This document shows, in pieces, positions 12,506-22,625 of a stretch of 64,000 bases of DNA. The stretch is from Micropterus salmoides (Eukaryota > Chordata > Actinopteri > Centrarchiformes > Centrarchidae): the NCBI RefSeq assembly GCF_014851395.1, contig NW_024040817.1, positions 23,821,269-23,885,268 on the forward strand, written 5' to 3'. The translations under genes and the position numbers were made by a program. Position 1 is the first letter of the stretch, and each line of letters starts with the position of its first letter. The notes beneath the pieces are model-generated. The model did not search any database. It saw nothing but the letters and a program-made list of their open reading frames with translations, and had not been told where the DNA came from.

Positions 12506-12917
12506 AAAAGTTTTTAAAATTTCATTGCATTAAAAATCAGTACCATTTCAACAAATCAAAACATAAGCATAAACATTGAAATTACTGCATACTGCAAAAT
12601 CATGTTAAATATGTAGTTTTGCTAGAGCTAAAATTGGTGACAGCAGCCAATGGTTACAGGTTGTCATAGTAATGCAGCATGCTTTTCAGAACACACAGAG
12701 TAAGTGATAAAATTTGACACTGAAATCCTGAACAATCTTAGCCCTTAACACAGTCTAAGAAAACCAAAAGAAGTTAAATTTGATTGTGTGTGTGGTAAAC
12801 TACTTGGGTAACTGCTTTTCATGGAGAGGGGAAGCTAAGCTTCTCTACACCAGAATTCCTCATCTGCAGGAAAAACCTTTAAATGCAACAATGGTGCCAG
12901 CAAAGATAATGAGTTCT

Positions 12918-13290
12918 TCAAATGGCTATGGTGACATGGTAGAAGTCACCCAAGATCACTATGAGGGCACTCGGGTGTTGAGTCTGGAGTTCAGCAATGG
13001 CGGTGTGGGTGATGTTACACGCCAACATCGGGTTGGCAGAGGGCGGAATGTACACAGCAACGGCGATAGCATGTGAAATTTCCCGTCGAAGATAATATGG
13101 CCGGAGTCCCACAGCAAGCATGTCAATGTCCAGGCTACAGATACGCTGTTTAACCGTAACACGAGCAGTCTGAAAGCCATCGATGGAGACGTTGTGGTCA
13201 GGAATATCCGAGTGTAGCCAAGTCTCCGTGAAGCACATTAAACTACACTCCCGGAACTCCCTATGACTCGGGGCTCGTCCATCTTATTAT
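12918..13290 (-). pseudogene. Non-LTR retrotransposon endonuclease fragment
   Basis: On the minus strand the frame gives the N-terminal part of an apurinic-type endonuclease of a LINE: MCFTETWLHSDIPD (the catalytic Glu region), a middle YIPPSANP motif, and ILGDFYHV, the GDFN motif with Asn changed to Tyr. The stretch that normally carries a glycine-rich GGG segment between the TETW block and the PYYLRRE block is deleted. Just upstream (to about 13290) the same family's leader is readable but interrupted by a stop. Reverse transcriptase is absent. It is a dead 5' fragment; the clade (L2, Rex or similar) is not assigned. Confidence 0.75.
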
Positions 13291-14006
13291 TGCCCATGAT
13301 GAGAGAGGTGAGACACGGCTTAAATCTCCTTCTCCTAAGTTCCTCTGTTGTCTGGACCCCTCTCTCTTCCCTCGCTGTTTCGTGCCTCCTCTGCATCCTC
13401 GGTGTGTCCTCCTCCACAATTCATTGGGGATGTCTGTGGGCCTGGGTGTCAGCTTCAGCGCAATCAGCTGGTCTCGTGGTTAAACAAAGCGACCATGTAG
13501 TCGCTTCGCAACAGTGCCGTGACTTACCAAAACTCTCTCAACTAGCATGATTTGACAGAGTGTAGTTTAAATGACTTATAGTCCAAGAATCACACACGTG
13601 AGAAATAAAAAGAAAGTTAAAAAAGTTAGAAATAACACAACGAACGGCGGAGCAACTGCAACAGGCTGCATACACGCTGGCGCATGCGTACTTCAGTTGG
13701 ACTTGGCGTGAATCAACTCCGCCCAGCTGATGCGACACTGCCGACTTTAATCATGTGAACCTCGCGCTGTGAGTCCAGACAGTAACGGAACTGGTAGAGT
13801 TTTGCAATATAAACATTTTAAAACTGAAGCGCAGTGTTGCTCTGTTTGGGACTGTGAGCTGCACTGTATCGGAGCTGCTGACGTTAACGTGTGGATTTGT
13901 GGTGAGATTTCTGCCTGATCAGAAGCATTTTTGGTGGGTTTTGGTTTCACATGCAGCATGCAGTTCCAAACTGTGTCAGTCAAACAGTCTAAAAGGGATT
14001 GGCTAT
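13291..14006. other. Gene-free stretch
   Basis: Possibly in part the 5' leader of the adjacent LINE fragment (minus strand). No further domain is visible. Confidence 0.4.
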
Positions 14007-14013
14007 ATACTAG

Positions 14014-14466
14014 CTAGTGTTGTAGTCAAGACTGCCCAAACCAAGACCAAAGTTTGAGACCGAGACAAGACTTTTAGGGGCTGAGACCAAGTCGAGACCA
14101 AGACCAACGGAGGGTGAGACCATGTCAAGGCCAGTTCCCCACATTTCATGACACACAATAAAATGTGGAATAAGATCATAGGTACTTCTCAGATTGATCT
14201 GAAAGATCCACATTCTAATTGAAACACCCACATACAAACACTAAGAGCTGAAATCAACGTAAGCACATTAATTCAATACTCCTTTTCCATGCTTACCAAG
14301 CAATTTCTTGATACTCCCAAAGTTACGGTCTTGACTGGTCTTGGAATAAAATCCCCAGGCTATAATGTCTGAGACCAAATACTGTCCGAGACAAGACCAA
14401 GACCATCAAAAAGTGGTCTTAAGACTGGCCTCAAGACCAATACCAGTCTCGAGTACTACAACACTG
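14014..14466. mobile_element. MITE with inverted ends (453 bp)
   Basis: The left end reads CTAGTGTTGTAGTCAAGAC. The right end, reverse-complemented, contains AGTGTTGTAGTACTCGAGAC. Both arms are rich in repeats of the GAGACCAAGACC type, inverted with respect to each other. The element is flanked by a direct repeat, ATACTAG (14007-14013 and 14467-14473), extendable to 8 bases with one mismatch. It has no coding capacity. The ends and the 7-8 bp duplication suggest hAT. Confidence 0.7.
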
Positions 14467-14510
14467 ATACTAGTGGATCAATAACATAATACACAGCAGA
14501 ATAGAGACTA

Positions 14511-15478
14511 ACAGACAAATCCTAACTAACCTGAGGAATTGTATCTTATCTTACTTCATCCTATCTTATCTCTGGTTAGAAAATCCTAAATACTTCATCC
14601 AACATCGGTTATCAACTTTTATGTCTGTTACCTAGCAACCAATGCCACTTTTCTCATCTCGCTGAGCTAAACGGCTTTTAATCAGTGTTTTTTGGTAGTT
14701 TTTTGGTAGTGGTAATGGAGCAGAAACAACAACTGTCATTGAACTTACTGTCAGATGACAGTTCACCGTCGTGAAATCCAAATGCACAAAACGCTTAACT
14801 GGGGAAATTAAAGAGAGAGAGTGGGCTAAAATAGCATATCCTGCATCCCTCACTGACCCCAGCAGAAACCCGTAGGCTACTCTTCTCAGGAAAGTTAATA
14901 ATGACAGTGAAAAAAATTGTAAATAATAATAATAAAGGCTGTGGGCTAACGTCATCATGTTTTTCATGTAGGCCTGTTTCTTGAATTTAACAGTCTCCTC
15001 CTATCAAAGACTTGCATTAGGATCCTTTTGTTACATCTAGCCTTTACATTATGTTACATAATGATACATTATCTAGCGTTACATCGTCTATAGCCTTTCT
15101 ACTAACGAGTGTTTTGTTATCAAACACATCGGTAAAATCAATTAAGTTCCGCCTGTTGACATTTTGTTGATTTTGTAAAAGCAATTAAAGAGCAACCATG
15201 TGGATTAAACGAGTTAGCAAATACTACCTGGTGGAAAAGTAAAAGTTAGGACAGCTTGACAGTTATCCTAAAGTTAGGAGAGTTTATTTAAGATTTTACG
15301 AAGTTAGGATAATTCTGTAATTCACTTTTCTTATCTCAAGTTAGGAAAGGAACATTGATTTTGGAACTGTTAATCTCTTATGGCCTTTTTCCTAAATCAA
15401 TTCCTAACCCTTATTACCACGGTTACCAAGCAGTTAGGATAGGATCTGCCGGTTAGGTAGTTTCTGTAATATGGCCCC
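14511..15478. mobile_element. Probable DNA transposon fragment
   Basis: The right border ends TTTCTGTAATATGGCCCC (15461-15478), a terminus familiar from teleost DNA elements (reverse complement GGGGCCATATTACAGAAA). The nonamer AAGTTAGGA or a close variant recurs several times between 15240 and 15440. A matching left terminus was not found, so the left border is a guess and the copy is truncated or degraded. Confidence 0.35.
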
Positions 15479-16660
15479 AGGAGTTTATGAATTAAAATGA
15501 ACTAATTTATCATTGAGGTGCAAAGGTCCCACGTAGGCCTATTAAAAGAGGTTATTTCCCCAAACGGAGACTCAAAAGAGAAGGGAAGGCTAAGCATGTG
15601 TACTGACTCAGTAGGGATTTTATTAAATTAGAAAAGTTGATCTAAAAGAGAAAACACATTTAAAGCCAGTAGCTGCAGAATGTGTGAAAGCCTTACTGCG
15701 TTATATTCTATTAAATTTTAAAATTTTGAAATGTCACCTACCGCCTGAATATTGTGTTTCAATTTATATAGATGAAGATTAACCATAAATTGGTGCAGAA
15801 ATATTCACCAGAATGTAGGAAATTAAGTCTTCAATGCTCAAAATTTTCTGGGGGAAGACCCTCCCCTTCATTTGTCCTCTTCACAGTTGAAACTAAACCA
15901 GCGCGCTTGCATATCATTACCCCATAAATTTACTACAACGAAAGATAGTATCTGGGTTGACACACAGTTTATGGGGGGACTCTGTCAGGGACAGAGTTGG
16001 AGCAGTTTTAGTTTTACAGTTAGTTTTTTAGTTTTACAGTTTTACCCTGGACAGAAGAAGAAAGCATGCAAAGGCAGAGAGAAAATGTATTCTATTTCAT
16101 TCTTCTGACTTTTCGCCAGCAATCAGCACGGACTACGGACAAGCTAGCGCGTGTCTCTCCAACTCTGGAGTTAGGTCGGCAAAGTGTTTCCTTTGTTAAA
16201 AATAAGTTGCTATTTTTGAATATGGAGCATGTTTTCGTGTCTCCTTGACTCTTTTGTTAGTGTTTGTTTCACGCTTACTGGTAATTCTTAGTAGATTGTA
16301 GTTCCGTGCCGAGTGTTTTCGCTCCTTAAAGCATGTCAAGTTGAACTTTAACTTATCTTTTGGTATAGAGCGTTGGCTCCCCGGTAGACTTAAAGGCTAC
16401 ATTTATGGGTGAATTTTTTTTTGGATTATTAAGTGAGAGTTATTTAATTTGAGTTAGAAGAAAAGAGAGAGACTCACTCTGATCTGTTACTCTAAGTGAT
16501 TTCACTTATGGGTACAATTTACTATTATTGTTAAGAGGAGGAGTTATTTTCATTTGTCTTTAATAATAAGGCAAGGAGAAAGATAACAGTTATTGTAGTA
16601 AGAAAAAACTAAAGTAACCTGCATAAATATGCAGGGTCCCACCATGTTAGGGACACATGT

Positions 16661-17568
16661 TTGTGTTTGCTCCTGCATTCAGGTGCCCCGCCTAGAAAGA
16701 AAGACAAGAAGGTGGATGGTTTGGCAGCCAAGGTAGACGCACTAGCCTCAGAATTCACTGAGATTAAGGGGTTGCTCCTTAACCTTCAGCCAGGCAGGGG
16801 GGCTGCAACCAGTGTGGACTGCCCAGCCAGGAGCCCCACCCCACAAAGATGGATGACGACACCCTGTCTACGAGCGTCTCCTGCAGCCAGTTCTGCGAGG
16901 ACAGACCTGGACAGGGAGAAGTGGAGGCTTCCACCCGTGCTTCTGACACTGGTTCCCAGCAGACGGGGACTAGTCCAGAGCAGGCTCAGAGGTTGTCCAT
17001 GCCACAATTTAGCCAGTGGTCCGTATGGCACTGACACACTTGGGCTTGGATGATGCACCGACTGCAGGTACTCCAGCTAGTGCATTCTTTAGGCATCTCC
17101 CACTTGAGGCGGGTTTTTCTGTGCCACCTTTCCAGCCATACATTGAGGAGCTCCACAAATGCTGGCCAGACCCCAAAGCTTTTTCTCACCACACAACTGA
17201 TGGCAGGGCCTTGGCTGCCATGCAGAATGGCAGCAGTTACGGCCTAGGCGAGATGCCGTCTGTGGAGCCAGTTATTGTGTCCCTCATTGTGTTACCCATT
17301 GAGGTGTTGAGACCAGATGCTCGTTGTCCTAGGCCACAGTGTCGCATTACGGATTACTTTCTTGTGAGAGGTTATGATACTGTGGCACACATGGGCACAG
17401 CAGGCCTTGGAGCGGGGAATCCAGGCTAACCAAACTAGGCAGCAGTTTGCTAACCTTCAGGGACCTACATCCCTACTGAGACAGCGACTTTCACAGGGTT
17501 ATGGCAACAGTCTATCCTCAGATGCCAGCTCGTCCCAGTGGCTACCCACGGGCCTCACAATCCATTGA
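16661..17568 (+). pseudogene. DIRS-type gag-like region (broken)
   Basis: The frame opens with a basic stretch and a short heptad-like segment (KKVDGLAAKVDALASEFTEI). It continues in shifted frames through DTLSTSVSCSQFCED, then a conserved block ASAFFRHLPLEAGFSVPPFQ, YIEELHKCW, FSHHTTDGRALAAMQ and YGLGEMPSVEPVI, then QQALERGIQANQTRQQF. These blocks are typical of the first ORF of fish DIRS elements. At least two frame changes are visible (about 16850 and 17016). A deletion near 17390, where GYDTVAHMG jumps to the QQALERG block, removes the usual intervening segment. The protein would have been the nucleocapsid-like partner of the reverse transcriptase below. Confidence 0.7.
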
Positions 17569-17641
17569 GCAGCCAGATCAATGCTGTCAGGCACCAACAC
17601 GATTTGTGCCTCAGACGCAGAGGGGTCAGGGCTAGGGAGAT

Positions 17642-18560
17642 ATGCTCCAAGCCGTGGCGGTGCAAAGTTGGTTCACGTCCTTCGATCTGAAGGACACATA
17701 TTTTCACCTTCCGATAGCGATACATGACACACAGTATCTGCGCTTTGCATTCGAAGGCATGGCCTATCAGTTCAAGGTTCTCCCATTTGGGCTTTCCCTA
17801 GCACGTGCATGCGGGCAGCACTGGCACTGATGCAAGCCAACTGGGTTTGATCCCCTCGCGTCGGATGTAGTGGTAACTGACGCCTTGTTCACAGGGTGGG
17901 GGGCAGTGTGGCAGCACAGGGCAATGAGTGGCCTCTGGCTGTCTACCATGTAAATTGGCAAGGGGGGACCATGTTGGCTGTGTCGCTGTGGGTGGCACGG
18001 TGACTCCTGGTATGGGCTTTGCCCCGCATGGCCAGCCTCAGGTCCATGTACTTGTTAGTGCCACAGAACATTGTGGTAGACTACCTCTACCTCCAGACAC
18101 CTCCCGCAGGGGAGTGGAGACTCAACCAGGGGTGGTAGTAGAGGAGATATGGTGCAAATATGGCACAGCAGAAGTGGACCTGTTTGCCTCAGTGTCCACA
18201 ACCCACTGCTCCCTTTGCTTTTCACTGATGGAGGAAACGAGTCCGTTGGGATAGGATGTCCTGGCACACCGTGGCCAGATTGCTTCCTCTATGCCTTTCC
18301 GCCATTCCCACTGATAACGGTTACGTTACACAGAGTGCAGGAAAGGAACCACAGACTCCTGTTGGTGGCCCTGAACTGGCCAGAGAGACTCTGGTTTCTG
18401 GTGATGCACAAGCTTTTAGATGGGGTCCCATGGTGCCTTCACAGGAGGCGAGACCTGCTCTCGCAGCTGGGGGGCCACATCTGGCATCCGAGCACCTGCA
18501 GCTATGGGTATGGCCCTTGAGGTGCCTGACCCACTCCTCGAGTTGTGTGACCAGGGAGTG
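17642..18560 (+). pseudogene. DIRS-type reverse transcriptase/RNase H region (broken)
   Basis: The first 60 codons read WFTSFDLKDTYFHLPI, FAFEGMAYQFKVLPFGLSLA, which is the fingers/palm start of a DIRS/Ty3-type reverse transcriptase; the Asp of SFDLKD is a catalytic position. The downstream YxDD segment is missing, because the frame jumps from GLSLA directly to the RNase H region (VVVTDALFTGWGAVW, about 17865-17910). The post-RNase H block, EEIWCKYGTAEVDLFAS and CLYAFPPFPLI-like sequence, follows at 18140-18320. Stops and shifts separate all blocks. The order agrees with DIRS elements, where RT-RH is followed by the recombinase ORF. Confidence 0.8.
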
Positions 18561-19295
18561 ATCCAAACCATTAGGGACATCAGAGCACCTTCCACCAGGG
18601 CACTTTATGCCCTATATTTTTTTGGAGTGGTGTAGAGCTCATAAAGTAGCTCCTGAGAAGTCCTGTGTCAATAATACTACGCTTTTATGCTGTCTTTGCT
18701 AGAGAAGAAGCTCTCCGCTTCCACCCTTAGGGTCTATGTGGCTGCAATTTCCGCCACTCTTATTAGAGTGGATAACCAGGCTATGAGTGAGCTTCATGCC
18801 TTGTCAGTGAATGAAGCATGTATGAGCTGGAACTCTGATGGCACAGGAGTGGCACTTTGGCCTAACCCATCATTCCTCCCAAAAAGGTTGGCTCCAGCCC
18901 ACTTTAATCAGGTCATTCAGCTAGCAACCTATGACTCCTCATGCCTACAGGTTGCTGAAGCCGATTCAGCAGAACTGCTCTGCCCAGTGAGGGCCTTGAG
19001 GCATTACAGGCAGGCGACTGCTGGCTTTCGCCACTCTGATAGCCTGTTTGCTATGGGGGCCATAGGAAAGGGCATGCCCTGTCTAAACAAAGGCTTTCTA
19101 GGTGGGTTGTTGAGGTGATCGAGGGAACGTACATGTCTTTGCCTCTTAACATTGGGGGCCATTCTAGCAGGAGTGTCTGCACTCCTGGGCTACACCATGC
19201 ACCTTTGCCCGTTTTTATAGGGTCAATGTCGCTGCCCCCCATGCAGTAGCAGCAGCTGTCTTGCAGGAACCATCGGCCCATTCCCGGTAAGGTGG
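18490..19295 (+). pseudogene. DIRS-type tyrosine recombinase (broken)
   Basis: The N-terminal SAM-like part reads PSTRALYALYF, then LSASTLRVYVAAISA. The open stretch 18687-19118 (143 codons) continues through LWPNPSFLPKRLAP, ELLCPVRALRHYRQATAGF and SDSLFAMGA. Distal to it, in a shifted frame to about 19290, comes sequence related to the C-terminal catalytic part (HSSRSV, then a FARFYR-like segment read as FIGSM). In intact relatives this last part holds the RHRY-type active site. Here it is frameshifted and the HSTR box is altered, so the recombinase is dead. This domain distinguishes DIRS from LTR and LINE elements. Confidence 0.75.
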
Positions 19296-19325
19296 GATTC
19301 CTCGTGACGACGTTGGTAGTATTCA

Positions 19326-19379
19326 TCCAGTGTTACTGCCTCTGGCGGTCAGGAAGAATGAAATAGAACGAGCGTTACG
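19326..19379 (+). repeat. DIRS terminal repeat, copy 1 (left arm of palindrome)
   Basis: TCCAGTGTTACTGCCTCTGG begins a unit that recurs in the same orientation at 21176-21240 and, inverted, at 21001-21042. The unit ends GTTACGTA exactly where the Tc1-like transposon is inserted. Confidence 0.75.
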
Positions 19380-19381
19380 TA
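19380..19381. other. TA target-site duplication, left
   Basis: TA immediately outside the left inverted repeat; the matching TA is at 20999-21000. TA duplication is diagnostic of Tc1/mariner insertion. Confidence 0.95.
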
Positions 19382-19408
19382 CACTACCGTTCAAAAGTTT
19401 GGGGTCAC
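19382..19408 (+). repeat. Left terminal inverted repeat of the Tc1-like element
   Basis: 27 bases, exact reverse complement of 20972-20998. These ends would be the transposase cleavage sites. Confidence 0.97.
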
Positions 19409-19793
19409 ATTGAAATGTCCTTATTTTTGAAGGAAAAGCACTGTACTTTTCAATGAAGATAACTTTAAACTAGTCTTAACTTTGAAGAAATACACTCTAT
19501 ACATTGCTAATGTGGTAAATGACTATTCTAGCTGCAAATGTCTGGTTTTTGGTGCAATATCTACATAGGTGTATAGAGGCCCATTTCCAGCAACTATCAC
19601 TCCAGTGTTCTAATGGTACAATGTGTTTGCTCATTGGCTCAGAAGGCTAATTGATGATTAGAAAACCCTTGTGCAATCATGTTCACACATCTGAAAACAG
19701 TTTAGGTCGTTACAGAAGCTACAAAACTGACCTTCCTTTGAGCAGATTGAGTTTCTGGAGCATCACATTTGTGGGGTCAATTAAACGCTCAAA

Positions 19794-20837
19794 ATGGCCA
19801 GAAAAACAGAACTTTAATCTGAAACTCGACAGTCTATTCTTGTTCTTAGAAATGAAGGCTATTCCATGCGAGACATTGCTAAGAAATTGAAGATTTCCTA
19901 CAACGGTGTGTACTACTCCCTTCAGAGGACAGCACAAACAGGCTCTAACCAGAGTAGAAAAAGAAGTGGGAGGCCGCGTTGCACAACTGAGCAAGAAGAT
20001 AAGTACATTAGAGTCTCTAGTTTGAGAAACAGACGCCTCACAGGTCCCCAACTGGCATCTTCATTAAATAGTACCCGCAAAACACCAGTGTCAACATCTA
20101 CAGTGAAGAGGCGGCTGCGGGATTCTGGGCTTCAGGGCAGAGTGGCAAAGAAAAAGCCATATCTGAGACTGGCCAATAAAAGAAAAAGATTAAGATGGGC
20201 AAAAGAACACAGACATTGGACAGAGGAAGACTGGAAAAAAGTGTTGTGGACGGATGAATCCAAGTTTGAGGTGTTTGGATCACAAAGAAGAACGTTTGTG
20301 AGACGCAGAACAAATGAAAAGATGCTGGAAGAATGCCTGACGCCATCTGTTAAGCATGGTGGAGGTAATATGATGGTCTGGGGTTGCTTTGGTGCTGGTA
20401 AGGTGGGAGATTTGTACAGGGTAAAAGGGATTCTGAATAAGGAAGGCTATCACTCCATTTTGCAACGCCATGCCATACCCAGTGGACAGCGCTTGATTGG
20501 AGCCAATTTCATCCTACAACAGGACAATGACCCTAAACACACCTCCAAATTGTGCAAGAACTATTTAGAGCAGAAGCAGGCAGCTGGTATTCTATCGGTA
20601 ATGGAGTGGCCAGCGCAGTCACCAGATCTGAACCCCATTGAGCTGTTGTGGGAGCAGCTTGACCGTATGGTACGCAAGAAGTGCCCATCCAACCAATCCA
20701 ACTTGTGGGAGCTGCTTCTGGAAGCGTGGGGTGCAATTTCTCCAGATTACCTCAACAAATTAACAGCTGGAATGCCAAAGGTCTGCAATGCTGTAATTGC
20801 TGCAAATGGAGGATTCTTTGACGAAAGCAAAGTTTGA
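19794..20837 (+). pseudogene. Tc1-like DD38E transposase with one premature stop
   Basis: The family start is ATG at 19794 (MARKTEL...), 24 codons before the first uninterrupted Met at 19866. Codon 8 is TAA (19815-19817), so the full frame is 347 residues with a single nonsense codon and is otherwise open. In full-length numbering, the paired DNA-binding part covers about residues 1-120, with the second helix-turn-helix introduced by the GRPR hook (GRPRCTTEQ). The catalytic core has Asp154 (WTDESKF), Asp244 (LQQDNDPKHTSK) and Glu283 (SPDLNPIELLW). A glycine-rich box (KHGGGNMMVWGCFGAG) lies between the first two. All three metal-binding residues are present. The enzyme would cut the 27-bp ends and paste the element at TA. 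Translation from the Met at 19866 would lose the first helices, so activity is unlikely but not excluded. Confidence 0.93.
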
Positions 20838-20971
20838 TGTAAAAAAGATCTTATTTCAAATACAAATCATTATTTCTAACCTTGTCAATGTCTTGACTCC
20901 ATTTTCTATTCATTTCACAACGTATGGTGGTGAATAAGTGTGACTTTTCAGGAAAACACAAAATTGTTTGG

Positions 20972-20998
20972 GTGACCCCAAACTTTTGAACGGTAGTG
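20972..20998 (-). repeat. Right terminal inverted repeat of the Tc1-like element
   Basis: 27 bases, exact inverse of the left end, followed by the TA duplication at 20999-21000. Confidence 0.97.
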
Positions 20999-21000
20999 TA

Positions 21001-21240
21001 TGTAACTACAGTTCTATGAATTCCGGATGACCGCTAGAGTTCTCTGTCACTCAGAATCTTGCCGAGAAGATTTTGTGGGGACATTTTTCATGATGACGTG
21101 GGCTTATATAAGCTACGCCCCTACGACTTTGTTGATGTTAAATACTCGACCTGTGCGTGCGTGAGTCAGATAACATCCAGTGTTAAGCACTGCCTCTGGC
21201 GGTCATCCAGAATTCATAGAACCGTAGTTACATACGTAAC
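21001..21240 (+). mobile_element. DIRS-like terminal segment beyond the Tc1 insertion
   Basis: The segment begins with an arm (TGTAACTACAGTTCTATGAA ... GACCGCTAGAG, 21001-21042). It ends with its inverted copy (CTCTGGCGGTCATCCAGAAT ... TACGTAAC, 21193-21240), so it is itself a 240-bp hairpin-like unit. It also pairs with copy 1 at 19326-19379. Direct plus inverted terminal copies of this kind suit the unusual ends of DIRS elements. A TATA-like GGCTTATATAAGC at about 21101-21114 lies between the arms and could be a leader promoter. A stand-alone MITE is the alternative. Confidence 0.6.
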
Positions 21241-22480
21241 TCTCATTTCAAGTTCAGCTTTTTGTGATGCAGAAATCCCCATGATGACTTAAAGCAAAAA
21301 CTATTTTTGAAAGACACTGTCACTTTGTATGAACTCTTGACTGTCTGGGGCATTTGGAATGCAACAGAGATGCTGTGATCCACTGTTAGTGCAAAGCTGC
21401 TCAAGTTTTCACTGCAGAGGCCGACTCTCCATCCGGGCCATTCTGACATCCATCTGTGCCCATACAAATCCCTTCACAGAGCACATTACAGGCTTAAACA
21501 ATGAGCTGCTCAGCTCACCCCATCCCAAATCGCAGCATGCTTGATTTTTACTGCAAGTGAAGAGTAAAATTACAGACTATATCACACAAGGAAATTGAGC
21601 TAAATTAGCTGCTACTTTCCTCTGGTACATCAAGAATAAAGTGTTACATCCATCAGGAGAAGGTTCAGTGTTCATCCTGTTGGCTGCACATTTATTTATA
21701 AAAACTTTAGTGTTGTAAATGAAGTGAATTTTACTTTTTTAGCTTAGAGTAAATAAATTGCAATTATTTTCTCCCCCAACCAAGGTGAACAATCTTATCT
21801 GTGAGTCAAACACCCAAACCAGAACAAATAGTTATTTGAAAATGAATTCCTGGCAAGTACTTTGTAAGGATCTCCTTACATGTAAGGCCACTAAAATGAT
21901 TTCAAAAACATTCTGAAATTTGCACTGGGGCTATGTCTAGGAGTTGATTCTTGTAAATTATTTTCAGTCTCCTAGGAACAGTCATTTGGGCCATTCTGCA
22001 TTACATTTTATACTGCAGGAAAAAGTGAAGAAACTGACTTATTTTAACATTTAACTATGCAACAATCCTCCTAAACTTAACCAAACAATTTAATGGCATA
22101 AAGTTAACCGTACTTTAACCATAGGGTATGGGAAGAATCTAGCAAATATGTTGGCAAGTGGGTTGACATTGCTCATGCTATTTACAGATTTTAAATCCTG
22201 TTAGATAACACAGCACTATGTATTTTCTCACAACCAAACACCCACAAAGAAGACCAAAAATAACCTCCACACAAATTGGTTTCAGTAAAGCCAAAAAAAG
22301 TTGTAAGGCAAGCTTCTGTTTAAAAAGTATGTATGTAGATAGCAGGTGAGTGAAGTGAGTCTTAAATACAACAAATAGATATAATCGTGCTACACTGGTT
22401 CTCAAGGCTCTAAACTGGCTACCAATAATTCAGAGAAGTGTTATTAAAATACAATCTACAAATCAATTGATTGGTGAGCA
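21241..22480. other. Gene-free stretch
   Basis: AT-rich sequence with no convincing frame and no repeat border. Confidence 0.5.
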
Positions 22481-22481
22481 A

Positions 22482-22625
22482 CAGTGTTGGCAAGTGACTT
22501 GAAAACAATCTTTAATCAATTACTGATTACATATTACTATTTGAAAAAGTGATTACATTACTTACTCAGAAGCAAAACTAATGCATTACATTTCTTGTTA
22601 CTTATCTTTAGTTACTCAGCCCAGC
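22482..22625. mobile_element. hAT-type transposon end (fragment)
   Basis: CAGTGTTGGCAAGTGACTTG followed by repeated ATTAC/GTTAC words is the look of a common teleost hAT terminus (cagtgttgggaagtaact type). No matching right end was found. Confidence 0.4.

Larger units (their letters stand above)
16050..19379 (+). mobile_element. DIRS-like tyrosine-recombinase retrotransposon, body (decayed)
   Basis: The gag-like, reverse transcriptase/RNase H and tyrosine recombinase regions follow in this order on the plus strand, as in DIRS elements of fish, and are annotated separately. After the recombinase come the terminal sequences at 19326-19379. The element then continues at 21001-21240, having been split by the Tc1-like transposon. 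DIRS elements integrate by a tyrosine recombinase and leave no target duplication; none was found. The 5' border is not defined: no left copy of the terminal repeat was found, and 16050-16650 is called leader only by position. Numerous stops and frameshifts make it inactive. Confidence 0.75.
19382..20998 (+). mobile_element. Tc1-like transposon, DD38E type (1617 bp), nearly intact
   Basis: The ends are perfect 27-bp inverted repeats (19382-19408 and 20972-20998, beginning CACTACCGTTCAAAAGTTTG) with a TA duplication on each side. The single gene between them is a Tc1-family transposase broken by one early stop. The spacing of the catalytic residues, with 38 residues between the second Asp and the Glu, fits the DD38E (Intruder) lineage of Tc1 relatives rather than the classical DD34E one. 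Perfect ends and a full-length gene argue for a young insertion. It sits in the middle of the DIRS terminal palindrome, so it postdates the DIRS element. Confidence 0.95.
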
